A program made the translations under genes and the position numbers. DNA of 64,000 nucleotides from Actinomadura sp. NAK00032 (GTDB lineage Bacteria; Actinomycetota; Actinomycetes; Streptosporangiales; Streptosporangiaceae): positions 3,596,001 through 3,660,000 of the forward strand of contig NZ_CP054932.1 of the NCBI RefSeq assembly GCF_013364275.1. Reading direction: 5' to 3'. Positions 42,804 through 51,453 of the stretch are shown here, in pieces (the first letter of the stretch is position 1; each line of letters starts with the position of its first letter). The notes under the pieces were generated by a model that saw only the letters and a program-made list of their open reading frames with translations, was not told the origin of the DNA and searched no databases.

Positions 42804-43040
42804 GCGCCGGGTGAACGAGGCCACCGCGCCGCGCCCGGTGGCCGGGCTTGTTACCGCGCGGACGTTGGCCCTTGGTCGGCTCTGACTGGCGCTTGGGGTG
42901 TTGGGTGTCGGTGGCCGGCGCCTCCGTGCGTTGCCGTTGGTCGGGCGTTGTGAGGGCCGGGTGGGCGATGCCGCTGTGCCGCGTCCGGTGGCTGGACTCG
43001 TTACCGCGCCTGGGCCGGGCGTGTCCGCTGGCGCTTGGTC
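42751..43040. repeat. Imperfect tandem repeat, period about 150 bp (two copies)
   Basis: The block around 42797-42880 (CATCGTGAGCGCCGGGTG, CCCGGTGGCCGGGCTTGTTACCGCGC) recurs 150 bp later at 42947-43030 (CGTTGTGAGGGCCGGGTG, TCCGGTGGCTGGACTCGTTACCGCGC). Similarity extends over most of each unit with small indels; the flanking TGGCGCTTGG-TGTTGGG recurs too. Neither strand gives a convincing protein here, so the duplication is probably non-coding or decayed. Confidence 0.6.
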
Positions 43041-43417
43041 TGTTGGGCGGCGTGGTGGAAGGCATGTGGTTTCGCTGGTGGGGAGTGGGTGCGGCCGGCA
43101 GAAGGCCACGTGGCGGCGGTGGTGTGCGGTGGGCCGTCCGGGTCGGGGGCCCACCGCACCACCGCTTGGCGGGTTGGGGCGGCGGGTGTCAGTGCGTGTC
43201 GGTGGCGTTTTGGATGGTCGTGTGCAGGGCTCTGCGCGAGTCAGTAGGAGGACGGGCCCGTTCGTGTCTTGCACCGTCACCATTGCGCCGGCCGCCCGCG
43301 CGTCGCCACATGGTGCAGGTCGGTTGGAGGGGAGACTGCGGCGTACTTCGCCGCTCGGGCTGACCGGGCATGCCTTCGGGGAGCGTCTTGCTCGCGACTC
43401 TCGAAGGTGGGGGCGGG
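42804..43417. other. Non-coding stretch with repeats and a long hairpin (43116-43165)
   Basis: No gene is supported between 42804 and 43417. Besides the 150-bp repeats, GCGGTGGTGTGCGGTGGGCC (43116-43135) pairs with GGCCCACCGCACCACCGC (43148-43165), an 18-bp stem with a 2-nt bulge and 12-nt loop. G/T-biased composition sets the stretch apart. The hairpin may terminate transcription or be the trace of a mobile element; no transposase is visible. Confidence 0.5.
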
Positions 43418-43768
43418 TCAGTCGAGGAGGTTTACCAGGCGCTTCGGGGCGATCAGGCGGTAGCTGTCTTCTATGAGTTCGGCCATTTCGTCCCAGTCGT
43501 GGTCGATGTTGAGGTGCGCGCCCACCCAGCCCTTCGGGCCGACGTACTTCGGGACGAAGAAGCGCTCGGGGTCCTCGGCCACGAGCGCCTCCTGTACGCC
43601 GGGGCCGGCCTTGAACGTCATCGAGAGGCCGTCCTCGGAGGTCATCACGAACAGCTTGTCGCGGACCCGGTAGGACGGCGCGGTGTGGCCGCCGAACGGC
43701 TTCTCCGTCGCCTCCGGCAGGGCCAGGCAGATCTCCCGAATTCTCGCCGACGGGTCCACGTCGCTCAC
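43418..43768 (-). CDS. MmcQ/YjbR-family protein
   Basis: A 116-residue protein of the YjbR/MmcQ (CyaY-like fold) family: ICLALPEATEKPFGGHTAPSYRVRDKLFVMTSED, LVAEDPERFFVPKYVGPKGWVGAHL and a C-terminal ELIEDSYRLIAPKRL. Members are probable DNA-binding proteins of unknown role. The GTG at 43768 has GAGGA about seven bases upstream. It is monocistronic and divergent from the reductase gene, 247 bp away. Confidence 0.82.
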   Translation of the reverse strand: MSDVDPSARIREICLALPEATEKPFGGHTAPSYRVRDKLFVMTSEDGLSMTFKAGPGVQEALVAEDPERFFVPKYVGPKGWVGAHLNIDHDWDEMAELIEDSYRLIAPKRLVNLLD

Positions 43769-44015
43769 CTGCAGTCCTCTCGGTCGCATGCCTTCGCGCA
43801 ATCGTAGGAGGTGCGTCCGACATTCAGCCTGCCCACTCGCAGCCGACGCGCGGGCCCTCTCCCTGCCCGTGGGCGGGCTACCGGCCAGGGCGGCGGCCTC
43901 GGGCGCGCTTGCTGATGGTGGGGTTTTCTTCCGTCGGATGGAAGGGGGGCTGGTGGGGGGTGGTGGTCGGGGCGAGGGTCGGGGGCGGGTGGACTGTTCG
44001 CTGTAGGGAGGGCCT

Positions 44016-44933
44016 GTGGCCGCGGAGACTGAGGTCGTTGTCGGTGAGCGGGTGGTCCTCGCCGATGGCGTTGTGGGGTTGGCGCTGCGGGCGGTGGACG
44101 GTGGGGAGTTGCCGGCCTGGGGGCCGGGTGCGCATGTGGATGTGGTCCTGGGGGACGGGCTTGTGCGGCAGTACTCGTTGTGTGGGGATCCGGGCGATTC
44201 GCGGGTGTGGTCGATCGCGGTGTTGAAAGAGGGGCCGGGGTCCACGGTCGTTCACGAGCGCGTGCGGGTGGGGGATCGGCTTGTCGTGCGCGGGCCTCGT
44301 AATCACTTTGCGCTGGAGGACGCGCCTCGTTACGTGTTTCTCGCGGGTGGGATCGGGATTACGCCGATCCTGCCGATGGTGGCTGCGGCTGAGGCCGCGG
44401 GGGCTGATTGGCAGTTGTATTACGGGGGGCGGCGGCGGTCCGCCATGGCTTTTCTCGGGGAGCTGTCGCGGTACGGGGAGCGGGTCGAGTTCTGGCCGCA
44501 GGACGAGTGTGGGCTGCTTGATCTTGATTCGGTTCTGGGCGGGACGGAGGGGGCGCTTGTTTACTGCTGCGGGCCCGAGGCGATGCTCGCGGCGGTCGAG
44601 GAGCGGTGTGGGGCGGGTGTGCTGCGTACGGAGCGGTTCTCGCCGAAGGCGGTCGCCGGGCCTGCTGAGGCGTTCGATGTCGAGTTGGCGTTGAGCGGGC
44701 AGACGCTTCGGGTCGAGGCTGGTTGCTCGATTCTGGAGACCGTTGAAAAGGCGGGGGTGAGTGTTCTGTCGTCCTGCCGGGAAGGGACGTGCGGGACGTG
44801 TGAAACGGTCGTTGTCGAGGGTGTGCCCGACCATCGGGATTCGGTGCTGAGTGAGGCGGAGCGCGCGGACGGGGGATTCATGATGATCTGTGTTTCCCGG
44901 GCCCGCGGGCCCCGCCTCGTTCTGGAGCTCTAG
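44016..44933 (+). CDS. PDR/VanB-type oxidoreductase with C-terminal [2Fe-2S] ferredoxin domain
   Basis: A 305-residue phthalate-dioxygenase-reductase-type protein: a flavin domain (RQYSLCGDP), an NAD-binding domain (FLAGGIGITPILPMV; YCCGPEAML) and a plant-type ferredoxin domain with CREGTCGTC and a later MICVS cysteine. It passes electrons from NADH through flavin to an oxygenase or demethylase, but none is encoded nearby. The GTG at 44016 follows GGGAGGG. Codon third positions are rich in T and G instead of C, unlike its neighbours, which suggests recent acquisition. Confidence 0.87.
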   Translation: MAAETEVVVGERVVLADGVVGLALRAVDGGELPAWGPGAHVDVVLGDGLVRQYSLCGDPGDSRVWSIAVLKEGPGSTVVHERVRVGDRLVVRGPRNHFALEDAPRYVFLAGGIGITPILPMVAAAEAAGADWQLYYGGRRRSAMAFLGELSRYGERVEFWPQDECGLLDLDSVLGGTEGALVYCCGPEAMLAAVEERCGAGVLRTERFSPKAVAGPAEAFDVELALSGQTLRVEAGCSILETVEKAGVSVLSSCREGTCGTCETVVVEGVPDHRDSVLSEAERADGGFMMICVSRARGPRLVLEL

Positions 44934-45862
44934 GGGTGCAGGGCGCGGCGGAGGACGTCCAGGCGGTCGGCGTTCATCCGCTTCGTCACGGCCGCCTGCG
45001 GGACGAGCGTCGTGCCGTGGAAGGTGCCCGGGTAGTGGTGGATCTCGGTGGGCACGCCCGACTGGACCAGCCGCAGCGCGTAGGTCAGGCCCTCGTCGCG
45101 CAGCGGGTCGAACTCGCAGGTGGTGACGTAGGCGGGCGGCAGCCCGGACAGGTCGTCGGCGCGGGCGGGCGCCGCGTACGGGGAGACGCCGGCGGTGCCG
45201 CGGACGCCTTCGCCGAGGTAGTAGTCCCAGCTCAGTTCCGCGTTGGGGCGGTGCCAGATCGGCGTGTCGGTGTAGGCCCGCATGGACGGGGTGTCGAGCC
45301 GGTCGTCCAGTTCGGGGACGCCGAGGAGCTGGAAGCACAGGGCGGGGCCGCCGCGGTCGCGGGCCAGGAGCGCTACCGCCGCCGACAGGCCGCCGCCCGC
45401 GCTCTCGCCGCCGACCGCCAGGCGGGCCGGGTCGATGCCCAGTTCGGCGGCGTGCTCGGCGGTCCAGATGAGGGCGGCGTAGCAGTCCTCCAGGCCGGCG
45501 GGAAAGGGGTGCTCGGGGGCGAGGCGGTACTCGACCGAGACGACGACGGCGCCGACCTCCGCGGCGATGGCGGTCGTGTCGTCCCGGTACAGGTCGACGG
45601 AGCCGAGGACGAACCCGCCGCCGTGGATGTAGACGAGGCCGGGCAGGGCGCCGTCGTGCCCGGCGGGCCGGAAGACGCGGACGGGCACGCCGGGCGGCAC
45701 GGTGACGTCGCGGGTCTCGACCGGGATCGGGGGTTCGTACCTGGGCCTCGCCTCGAACATCTCCGCCTCTTCACGGCGGACCTTCTCCACGTCGGCGATC
45801 GTCAGATGCGGGATCATCGAGATCCAGGGGGCGAGTTCCGGGTCGTAGGCGTAGGTCACCAC
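44930..45862 (-). CDS. Alpha/beta hydrolase of the hormone-sensitive-lipase group
   Basis: A 310-residue esterase. The oxyanion motif YIHGGGFVLGS, nucleophile elbow GGESAGGGL, acid region CEFDPLRDEG and catalytic histidine in YPGTFHGTTL are all in place. Such enzymes hydrolyse short acyl esters in the cytoplasm. The GTG at 45862 has GAGAGGAGC close upstream. It converges on the reductase with a 4-bp overlap of the 3' ends. Confidence 0.88.
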   Translation of the reverse strand: MVTYAYDPELAPWISMIPHLTIADVEKVRREEAEMFEARPRYEPPIPVETRDVTVPPGVPVRVFRPAGHDGALPGLVYIHGGGFVLGSVDLYRDDTTAIAAEVGAVVVSVEYRLAPEHPFPAGLEDCYAALIWTAEHAAELGIDPARLAVGGESAGGGLSAAVALLARDRGGPALCFQLLGVPELDDRLDTPSMRAYTDTPIWHRPNAELSWDYYLGEGVRGTAGVSPYAAPARADDLSGLPPAYVTTCEFDPLRDEGLTYALRLVQSGVPTEIHHYPGTFHGTTLVPQAAVTKRMNADRLDVLRRALHP

Positions 45863-46077
45863 GGGCTCCTCTCACGCGTCCGGCGTCCCCAGTGTCGGAC
45901 GCCGGCGCCGCCGTGCCCAGCCGAAGGCCGCCGGGAAACGGAATGGTCATCGTCGACCGGCCGCGGCGAAGGTGCCGATCGGCCATTGCACAACTGATCA
46001 TCCGTAGGCAGCCTCTGAGGTATGGGAGACGCGAGCCGTACCCTCCTCGCCCGGGCTCCCGCCGCCGGGAGGCGGCG

Positions 46078-46722
46078 ATGAGCTTCTCCGACTACCTCTC
46101 CGAACGCTGGCCCACGATCGCCCGGCTCGCCGCCGAGCACGCCGAGGTCGTGCTGATCGCCGTCGCCGTCGCGACGGTCGTCGGGATCGGGCTCGGCGTC
46201 GCCGTCGAGGGCCGCCCGCGGGCGCGGGGCCTCGCGCTCGGCGTCGCGGGCACCATGCTGACCGTCCCGTCGCTGGCGCTGTTCGGCCTGCTCATCCCGC
46301 TGTTCGGGCTGGGCCTCGCACCGACGATCACCGCGCTGGTGCTGTACGCGGTGTTCCCGATCCTGCGCAACACCATCACCGGGCTGGACGGGGTGCCGGG
46401 CGCGGTGGAGGAGGCGGCGCGCGGCATGGGCATGAGCCCGCTGAGCCGGCTGCTGCGGATCCGGCTGCCGCTGGCCTGGCCGGTGGTGCTCACCGGCATC
46501 CGGGTGGCGACGATCATGACGGTCGCGATCGCGGCGATCGCCGCCGCCGTCGCGGGGCCCGGCCTCGGCGAGCTGATCTTCGGCGGGCTGGCCCGGATCG
46601 GCGGGGCGAACGCGCTGAACGACACCCTCGCCGGGACGCTCGGCGTCGCCGTGCTGGCGCTCCTCCTCGACCTGCTGTTCGTCGTGCTGTCCCGCCTCAC
46701 CACCGCCAGGGGGCTGCGATGA
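46078..46722 (+). CDS. proW: Osmoprotectant (glycine betaine-type) ABC transporter permease
   Basis: A 214-residue permease with five to six helices and the binding-protein-dependent signature EEAARGMGMSPLSRLLRIRLPLAWPVVLTGIRVA. It belongs to the OpuB/OpuC/ProW group that imports betaine, choline or related osmolytes. The ATG at 46078 follows GGGAGGCGG. It begins a four-gene operon, overlapping the ATPase gene by 4 bp. Confidence 0.88.
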   Translation: MSFSDYLSERWPTIARLAAEHAEVVLIAVAVATVVGIGLGVAVEGRPRARGLALGVAGTMLTVPSLALFGLLIPLFGLGLAPTITALVLYAVFPILRNTITGLDGVPGAVEEAARGMGMSPLSRLLRIRLPLAWPVVLTGIRVATIMTVAIAAIAAAVAGPGLGELIFGGLARIGGANALNDTLAGTLGVAVLALLLDLLFVVLSRLTTARGLR

Positions 46723-47726
46723 CCGAGACCGCCGTCACCGAGACCACCGCCGTCCGGGAGACGATCCGGCTGGAGGGGGTGAGCAAGCGGTACCCGGGCC
46801 AGGACGCCCCGGCGGTCGAGGACCTGACGCTCGGCGTCCGGGACGGGGAGATCGTCGTGCTGCTCGGGCCGTCCGGCTGCGGGAAGACCACCACGCTGCG
46901 GCTGGTCAACCGGCTGATCGAGCCGACCGCGGGCCGGATCCTGCTCGGCGGCGAGGACGTCACCCGCGCCGACCCCGACGAGCTGCGCCGCCGCATCGGA
47001 TACGTCATCCAGCAGGTCGGGCTGTTCCCGCACATGACGATCGCCGCGAACATCGGGGTCATCCCGCGCACGCTCGGCTGGCCGAAGCCGCGCGTGCGGG
47101 AACGCGTGGACGAGCTGCTCGACATGGTCGGGCTCGACCCCGGCACCTACCGGGGCCGGTACCCGAAGGAGCTGTCGGGCGGCGAGCAGCAGCGCGTCGG
47201 GGTCGCCCGCGCGCTCGCCGCGGACCCGCCCGCGATGCTGATGGACGAGCCGTTCGGCGCCATCGACCCCATCACGCGGGAGCGGCTCCAGGACGCGTTC
47301 CTGGAGCTGCAGGGCCGGATCCGCAAGACGATCGTGCTGGTCACGCACGACCTGACCGAGGCGCTGAAGCTCGGCGACCGGATCGCGATGCTCGGGCGGC
47401 GGGCGAAGCTCGTCCAGTACGACACGCCCGCGCGGATCCTCGCCGAGCCCGCCGACGAGTTCGTCGCGTCGTTCGTCGGGGCGGGCGCGGCGATGCGCGG
47501 GCTGCGGCTCGTCGAGGTCGGCTCGATCGCGCTGCCCGCCGCCGGTGAGGGCGGCGAGGGGGGCGCGACCGTCCGCGCCGACCAGTCGCTGTACGAGGCG
47601 CTCGACGCGATGCTGAGGGCCGGGGAGGAGACAGCGACCGTCCTGGACGAGGACGGGCGGCCCGCCGGCACGGTCTCCTGGTCGGCGATCGTCGGACAGA
47701 CCCCGGCGGCGGGCGGCGGGCGATGA
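46719..47726 (+). CDS. proV: Osmoprotectant ABC transporter ATP-binding protein
   Basis: A 335-residue ATPase: Walker A GPSGCGKTT, Q-loop QQVGLF, signature LSGGEQQRVGVARAL, Walker B MLMDEPFGAID, switch VTHD. The C-terminal extension (ADQSLYEALDAMLRAGEETATVLDEDGRPAGTVSW) looks like a single CBS unit, where OpuCA-type proteins usually have two CBS domains that sense ionic strength. It overlaps both neighbouring permease genes by 4 bp. Confidence 0.9.
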   Translation: MTETAVTETTAVRETIRLEGVSKRYPGQDAPAVEDLTLGVRDGEIVVLLGPSGCGKTTTLRLVNRLIEPTAGRILLGGEDVTRADPDELRRRIGYVIQQVGLFPHMTIAANIGVIPRTLGWPKPRVRERVDELLDMVGLDPGTYRGRYPKELSGGEQQRVGVARALAADPPAMLMDEPFGAIDPITRERLQDAFLELQGRIRKTIVLVTHDLTEALKLGDRIAMLGRRAKLVQYDTPARILAEPADEFVASFVGAGAAMRGLRLVEVGSIALPAAGEGGEGGATVRADQSLYEALDAMLRAGEETATVLDEDGRPAGTVSWSAIVGQTPAAGGGR

Positions 47727-48490
47727 CCGTCACCGCCGTCCCGGAGCGGACGGCGCCGGGGGAGGAGCCGCGGGGCCGCGCCGGGCTCCTCGCCACGCCC
47801 GTCTTCCTGCTGCTGGTGTGCGCGGCGCTCTCCCTCTACGTGCGCGGGCTGGACCTGGACCCGATCGAGCGCCGGGCCATCGACCGGGACGCGATCGTCC
47901 GGCAGTTCGGCGAGCACGTCGGCCTGGTCGCGGTGTCCACGGGGCTGGTCCTCGCGATCGCGATCCCGCTGGGGGTGCTGCTGACCCGGCCGCGGCTGCG
48001 CCGGCTGTCGGCGCCGTTCCTCGCGCTCGCGAACGCGGGGCAGGCCGTCCCGTCCATCGGGGTGCTGGTCCTGCTCGCGGTCACGGTCGGCATCGGCTTC
48101 CAGAAGGCGGTGATCGCCCTCATCCTCGTGTCGGCGCTGCCGGTGCTGCGCAACACCATGGTCGGCCTCCAGGGCGTCGACCGGTCGCTCATCGACGCCG
48201 GGCGCGGCATCGGGATGTCCCGGACGGCGGTGCTGTTCCGCGTCGAGCTGCCGCTCGCGGTGCCGGTGATCCTGGCCAGCGTCCGCGTCGCGGTGATCCT
48301 CAACGTGGGCAGCGCGACGCTCGCGGCCTTCACCAACGCGGGCGGCCTCGGCGAGCTGATCAACACCGGGATCGCGCTGAACCGGACCCCGATCCTGCTG
48401 ACCGGCAGCGTCCTGACGGCCGTGCTCGCCCTGGCCGCCGACTGGCTCATCGGACTCGTCGAGCACGTCCTGCGCCCCCGCGGCGTCTGA
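47723..48490 (+). CDS. proZ: Osmoprotectant ABC transporter permease, second subunit
   Basis: A 255-residue permease with an N-terminal membrane segment, about six helices and signature DAGRGIGMSRTAVLFRVELPLAVPVILASVRVAVILNVGSATLAAFTNAGGLG. It pairs with the first permease to form the heteromeric channel. The ATGA overlap with the ATPase gene and the 18-bp gap to the binding protein show one operon. Confidence 0.89.
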   Translation: MTVTAVPERTAPGEEPRGRAGLLATPVFLLLVCAALSLYVRGLDLDPIERRAIDRDAIVRQFGEHVGLVAVSTGLVLAIAIPLGVLLTRPRLRRLSAPFLALANAGQAVPSIGVLVLLAVTVGIGFQKAVIALILVSALPVLRNTMVGLQGVDRSLIDAGRGIGMSRTAVLFRVELPLAVPVILASVRVAVILNVGSATLAAFTNAGGLGELINTGIALNRTPILLTGSVLTAVLALAADWLIGLVEHVLRPRGV

Positions 48491-48508
48491 ACCCTGAGGA
48501 GAGTCACC

Positions 48509-49480
48509 ATGCGCCCGCCCACCACCGGACGATCACGCATCGCCGTCGCCCTGGCCGCCGTCGCCCTCACCGCGGGATGCTTCAGCTCCGGCGGCACCGA
48601 CGCCGAGGCGGGCAGCCTGGCGGAGGGCAACTCGCTGGACGGCGCCACCCTCACCGTCGGGTCCAAGGAGTTCACCGAGCAGCTCGTCCTGTGCCAGGTC
48701 ACCGCGCTCGCGCTGCGCTCGGCGGGCGCGACCGTCCGCGAGAAGTGCGGGCTCCAGGGCAGCAACACCACGCGCGCGGCGCTGACGTCCGGCAGCGTCG
48801 ACATGTACTGGGAGTACACCGGGACGGCCTGGATCAACTACCTGAAGGAGACCGAGCCGATCGGCGACCCGGCCGCGCAGTACAAGGCGGTCGCCGAGCA
48901 GGACCTCGCGAAGAACAAGGTGAAGTGGCTCGCGGCGGCGCCCGCGAACAACACCTACGCGATCGCGGTGAAGACGACGACCATGCGCCAGCTCGGCATC
49001 GAGAGCCTGTCGGACTACGCCGCCCTGGCCAAGCGGGACCCGGGCAAGGCGTCCACGTGCGTCGCGAGCGAGTTCGCCGGACGCGGCGACGGATGGCCCG
49101 GCCTGCAGAAGGCCTACGGGTTCACGCTGCCGGAGTCGTCCGTCGCGACGCTGGCCGAGGGCGCCATCTACGACGCCGTCGGCAAGGGCGAGCCGTGCGC
49201 CTTCGGCGAGACCACCACGACCGACGGGCGCCTCAAGGCGCTGGGCCTCACGCCGATCCCGGACGACAAGAGGTTCTTCCCCGTCTACAACCCCGCCCTC
49301 ACCGTCCGCGACTCCGTCTACCGGGACCACCCCGCCATCGGGAGGATCGCGGGCACGATCGCCGCCGCGCTGACCGACTCGGTCCTCCGAGAGCTGAACG
49401 GCCGGGTCGACATCGAGGGCAAGGAGGCGGCGGAGGTCGCCGAGACCTGGCTGCAGTCCAAGAGCTTCATCGGCAAGTGA
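48509..49480 (+). CDS. proX: Osmoprotectant-binding lipoprotein (OpuBC/ProX-like)
   Basis: A 323-residue lipoprotein: signal peptide with lipobox LTAGC (Cys24), then an OpuAC-type fold. LTVGSKEFTEQLVLCQVTALAL and TTRAALTSGSVDMYWEYTGTAWINYL are characteristic of quaternary-amine receptors. GAGGAGAG precedes the ATG. It is the last gene of the importer operon. Confidence 0.9.
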   Translation: MRPPTTGRSRIAVALAAVALTAGCFSSGGTDAEAGSLAEGNSLDGATLTVGSKEFTEQLVLCQVTALALRSAGATVREKCGLQGSNTTRAALTSGSVDMYWEYTGTAWINYLKETEPIGDPAAQYKAVAEQDLAKNKVKWLAAAPANNTYAIAVKTTTMRQLGIESLSDYAALAKRDPGKASTCVASEFAGRGDGWPGLQKAYGFTLPESSVATLAEGAIYDAVGKGEPCAFGETTTTDGRLKALGLTPIPDDKRFFPVYNPALTVRDSVYRDHPAIGRIAGTIAAALTDSVLRELNGRVDIEGKEAAEVAETWLQSKSFIGK

Positions 49481-49546
49481 CGGGCCCCGGCCGCCCCGCC
49501 CCATTACGCTGAGCAGCACATATCGCCACAGTGAAGGGCATGGCGC

Positions 49547-50128
49547 ATGAACCGGAGTGAACTGGTCAAGAGGGTGGCGGAGCGCGCGGGGAGCGACGAG
49601 GCCGCCGCCCGCCGGCACGTGGACGCCGTGTTCGACACCGTGATGGAGCGGGTGTCCGCCGGGGAGCGCGTCACCGTGACCGGGTTCGGGACGTTCGACA
49701 GCTTCGCCCGGCCCGCCCGCAGCGCCCGCAACCCGCGCACCGGGCTGCCGGTCGAGGTCCCCGCCGCGCAGGTGCCGCGGTTCCGGTCCGGGCAGACGTT
49801 CCGCACCCGGGTCGCCGGCGACGCCCCCGCGCCCGCCGCCGAGCCGGAGGCCGCCGTGGCGGTGGCGGCGCCGGTCGAGGCCCCGGCGGCGAAGCCGTCC
49901 AAGAACGGCAAGAACGGCAAGAAGGGCAAGAAGAACGCCGAGGCCAAGAAGGACGCCGGGGCGAAGAAGCGCCCCGCGAAGGACGCCGCGAACAAGGACG
50001 CCGCGAACGAGGCCGCCGGGAAGAAGGCCGCCGCGAAGAACGGCAAGGCCGCCAACGCCGACAAGAACGGTAAGAACGCGAAGAAGAAGGCGGGCAAGGG
50101 GAAGGCGCGGGCGAAGGCCGCCTCCTGA
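49547..50128 (+). CDS. HU-family nucleoid protein with Lys/Ala-rich H1-like tail
   Basis: A 193-residue two-part protein. Residues 1-90 are a complete HU fold (MNRSELVKRVAERAG; GFGTFDSFARPARSARNPRTG; VPRFRSGQTFR). Residues about 110-193 are a low-complexity basic tail (KKGKKNAEAKKDAGAKKRPAKD and similar) like eukaryotic H1 and mycobacterial/streptomycete HupS. It compacts DNA; the tail can be modified in relatives. It stands alone with its own promoter region after the importer operon, and converges on the CoA-transferase gene with a 7-bp gap. Confidence 0.92.
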   Translation: MNRSELVKRVAERAGSDEAAARRHVDAVFDTVMERVSAGERVTVTGFGTFDSFARPARSARNPRTGLPVEVPAAQVPRFRSGQTFRTRVAGDAPAPAAEPEAAVAVAAPVEAPAAKPSKNGKNGKKGKKNAEAKKDAGAKKRPAKDAANKDAANEAAGKKAAAKNGKAANADKNGKNAKKKAGKGKARAKAAS

Positions 50129-50135
50129 CCGGGCG

Positions 50136-51368
50136 TCAGCTCAGCGGGAAGCCCAGCTCGCGGCCCTGCTCGCGCAGGCCGTCGCGGGCGTCCGGGTGCG
50201 CGACGTTGTCCACGAGCTGCTGCGCCTGCGACAGCGAGTCCCGGCCCCAGATCGTGGCGGTGCCCTGCTCGCTGACGATGAAGCTGTGCTGGAAGGAGGT
50301 GACGGGCCCGGCCAGCCGCGGGATGACCGTGGACACGTCCGCGCGCGGGTGCCAGGACGGCAGCGCGATGACCGCCCGGCCGCCGGAAGAGTGCAGCGCC
50401 CCCACGACGAAGTCGCTCTGCCCGCCGAACCCCGAGTAGACCACGCCGCGCACCCGGCTGGCGTTGGCCTGCGCGTAGAGGTCGACCTGGAGCGCCGAGT
50501 TCACCGACACCAGCCGGGGCCGGCGCGCGATCAGGCTCGGGTCGTTGGTCTTCTCGGTGCGCAGCATGCGGACGCGCTCGTTGCGGTCGGCCCAGTCGTA
50601 GAGCTCCTCCCCGCCGAACGCGAACGAGGCGGTGATCGGCGTGTCCGGGTCGAGCGCGCCCGCCTTCTCCAGCGCGAGGACCCCGTCGCTGAACATCTCC
50701 GACCAGACGCCGAGGCCGCGGCGGCCGAGCAGCGAGGCGAGCACCGCGTCGGGGACGGCGCCGATGCCGAGCTGCAGCGTCGCCCGCTCGGGGACCAGGG
50801 CCGCCACCCGGCCGCCGATCTCGCGGGCGGTGCCGCCGGGCGGCCGGGGCACCGGGCTCGCGAGCGGCTCGTCCGACTCGATCGCGTAGTCGATCTCGTC
50901 CACCGCCATGACCGCGTCCCCGAAGGTGTGGGGCATGCGGGGGTTGAGCTGGGCGATGACGAGCCCGCCGCGGGCGCGCACGGCCTCGACGGCGGCGGGC
51001 AGGATGTTGACCTCGATGCCGAGCGACACCGTCCCGCCGCGCGGCGTGGAGGTCTGCACGATCACGACGTCCGGCGGCAGCGACCCCTTCAGCAGGTTCG
51101 GGACGAGCGACAGCCGCGACGGGAAGTAGCGCAGGCGCGCGTGCCCGCGCATGCCCGCCCCGACGAACGGCGTCTCCAGGTCCACGCCGTCGCGGTCGGG
51201 CATGTCGCCCTGGGCGTTGAGCATGAACAGCCGGTACTCGGCGGCGGCCGCGTCCAGGACGGCGAGGGCGCGGCGCGGGGCGGCGAAGTTGCCGCCCGCC
51301 ACGACCCGCGGCCGCCCCGGCAGGCCCGCGAGGACGGTCCCGAGGTGTGATTCCGAGATGACGCGCAT
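50136..51368 (-). CDS. Acetyl-CoA hydrolase/transferase family CoA-transferase
   Basis: A 410-residue protein of the family I CoA-transferases that includes 4-hydroxybutyrate and succinyl:acetate CoA-transferases. Recognisable parts are LQLGIGAVPDAVLASLLGRRGLGVWSEMFSDGVLALEKAGAL, VSVNSALQVDLYAQANA and YSGFGGQSDFVVGALHSSGGRAVIALPS. The catalytic glutamate is probably in the SEMFSDG region. The ATG at 51368 has GGCGGAG upstream; a start 13 codons earlier is possible. No partner pathway gene is adjacent. Confidence 0.85.
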   Translation of the reverse strand: MRVISESHLGTVLAGLPGRPRVVAGGNFAAPRRALAVLDAAAAEYRLFMLNAQGDMPDRDGVDLETPFVGAGMRGHARLRYFPSRLSLVPNLLKGSLPPDVVIVQTSTPRGGTVSLGIEVNILPAAVEAVRARGGLVIAQLNPRMPHTFGDAVMAVDEIDYAIESDEPLASPVPRPPGGTAREIGGRVAALVPERATLQLGIGAVPDAVLASLLGRRGLGVWSEMFSDGVLALEKAGALDPDTPITASFAFGGEELYDWADRNERVRMLRTEKTNDPSLIARRPRLVSVNSALQVDLYAQANASRVRGVVYSGFGGQSDFVVGALHSSGGRAVIALPSWHPRADVSTVIPRLAGPVTSFQHSFIVSEQGTATIWGRDSLSQAQQLVDNVAHPDARDGLREQGRELGFPLS

Positions 51369-51422
51369 CGACTCGCTCCGCCCCCTGGGTGGTGTTCCGG
51401 CTTCCATGATCGGGCATCGGGT

Positions 51423-51449
51423 GGCGCGGGCCCGGACCGGGCCCGCGCC
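51423..51449 (-). terminator. Terminator hairpin after gntP
   Basis: GGCGCGGGCCCGG (51423-51435) and CCGGGCCCGCGCC (51437-51449) form a 27-bp near-perfect palindrome four bases beyond the gntP stop. It separates gntP from the CoA-transferase gene downstream. Confidence 0.65.
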
Positions 51450-51453
51450 CGCG

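Noticed and set aside
42702..43823. A 373-codon minus-strand frame with Pro/Thr/Arg-rich repeated segments over the repeat region.
   Set aside because: No domain, start or ribosome-binding site; its internal repeats only mirror the 150-bp DNA repeat. Other frames over the same stretch are equally open.
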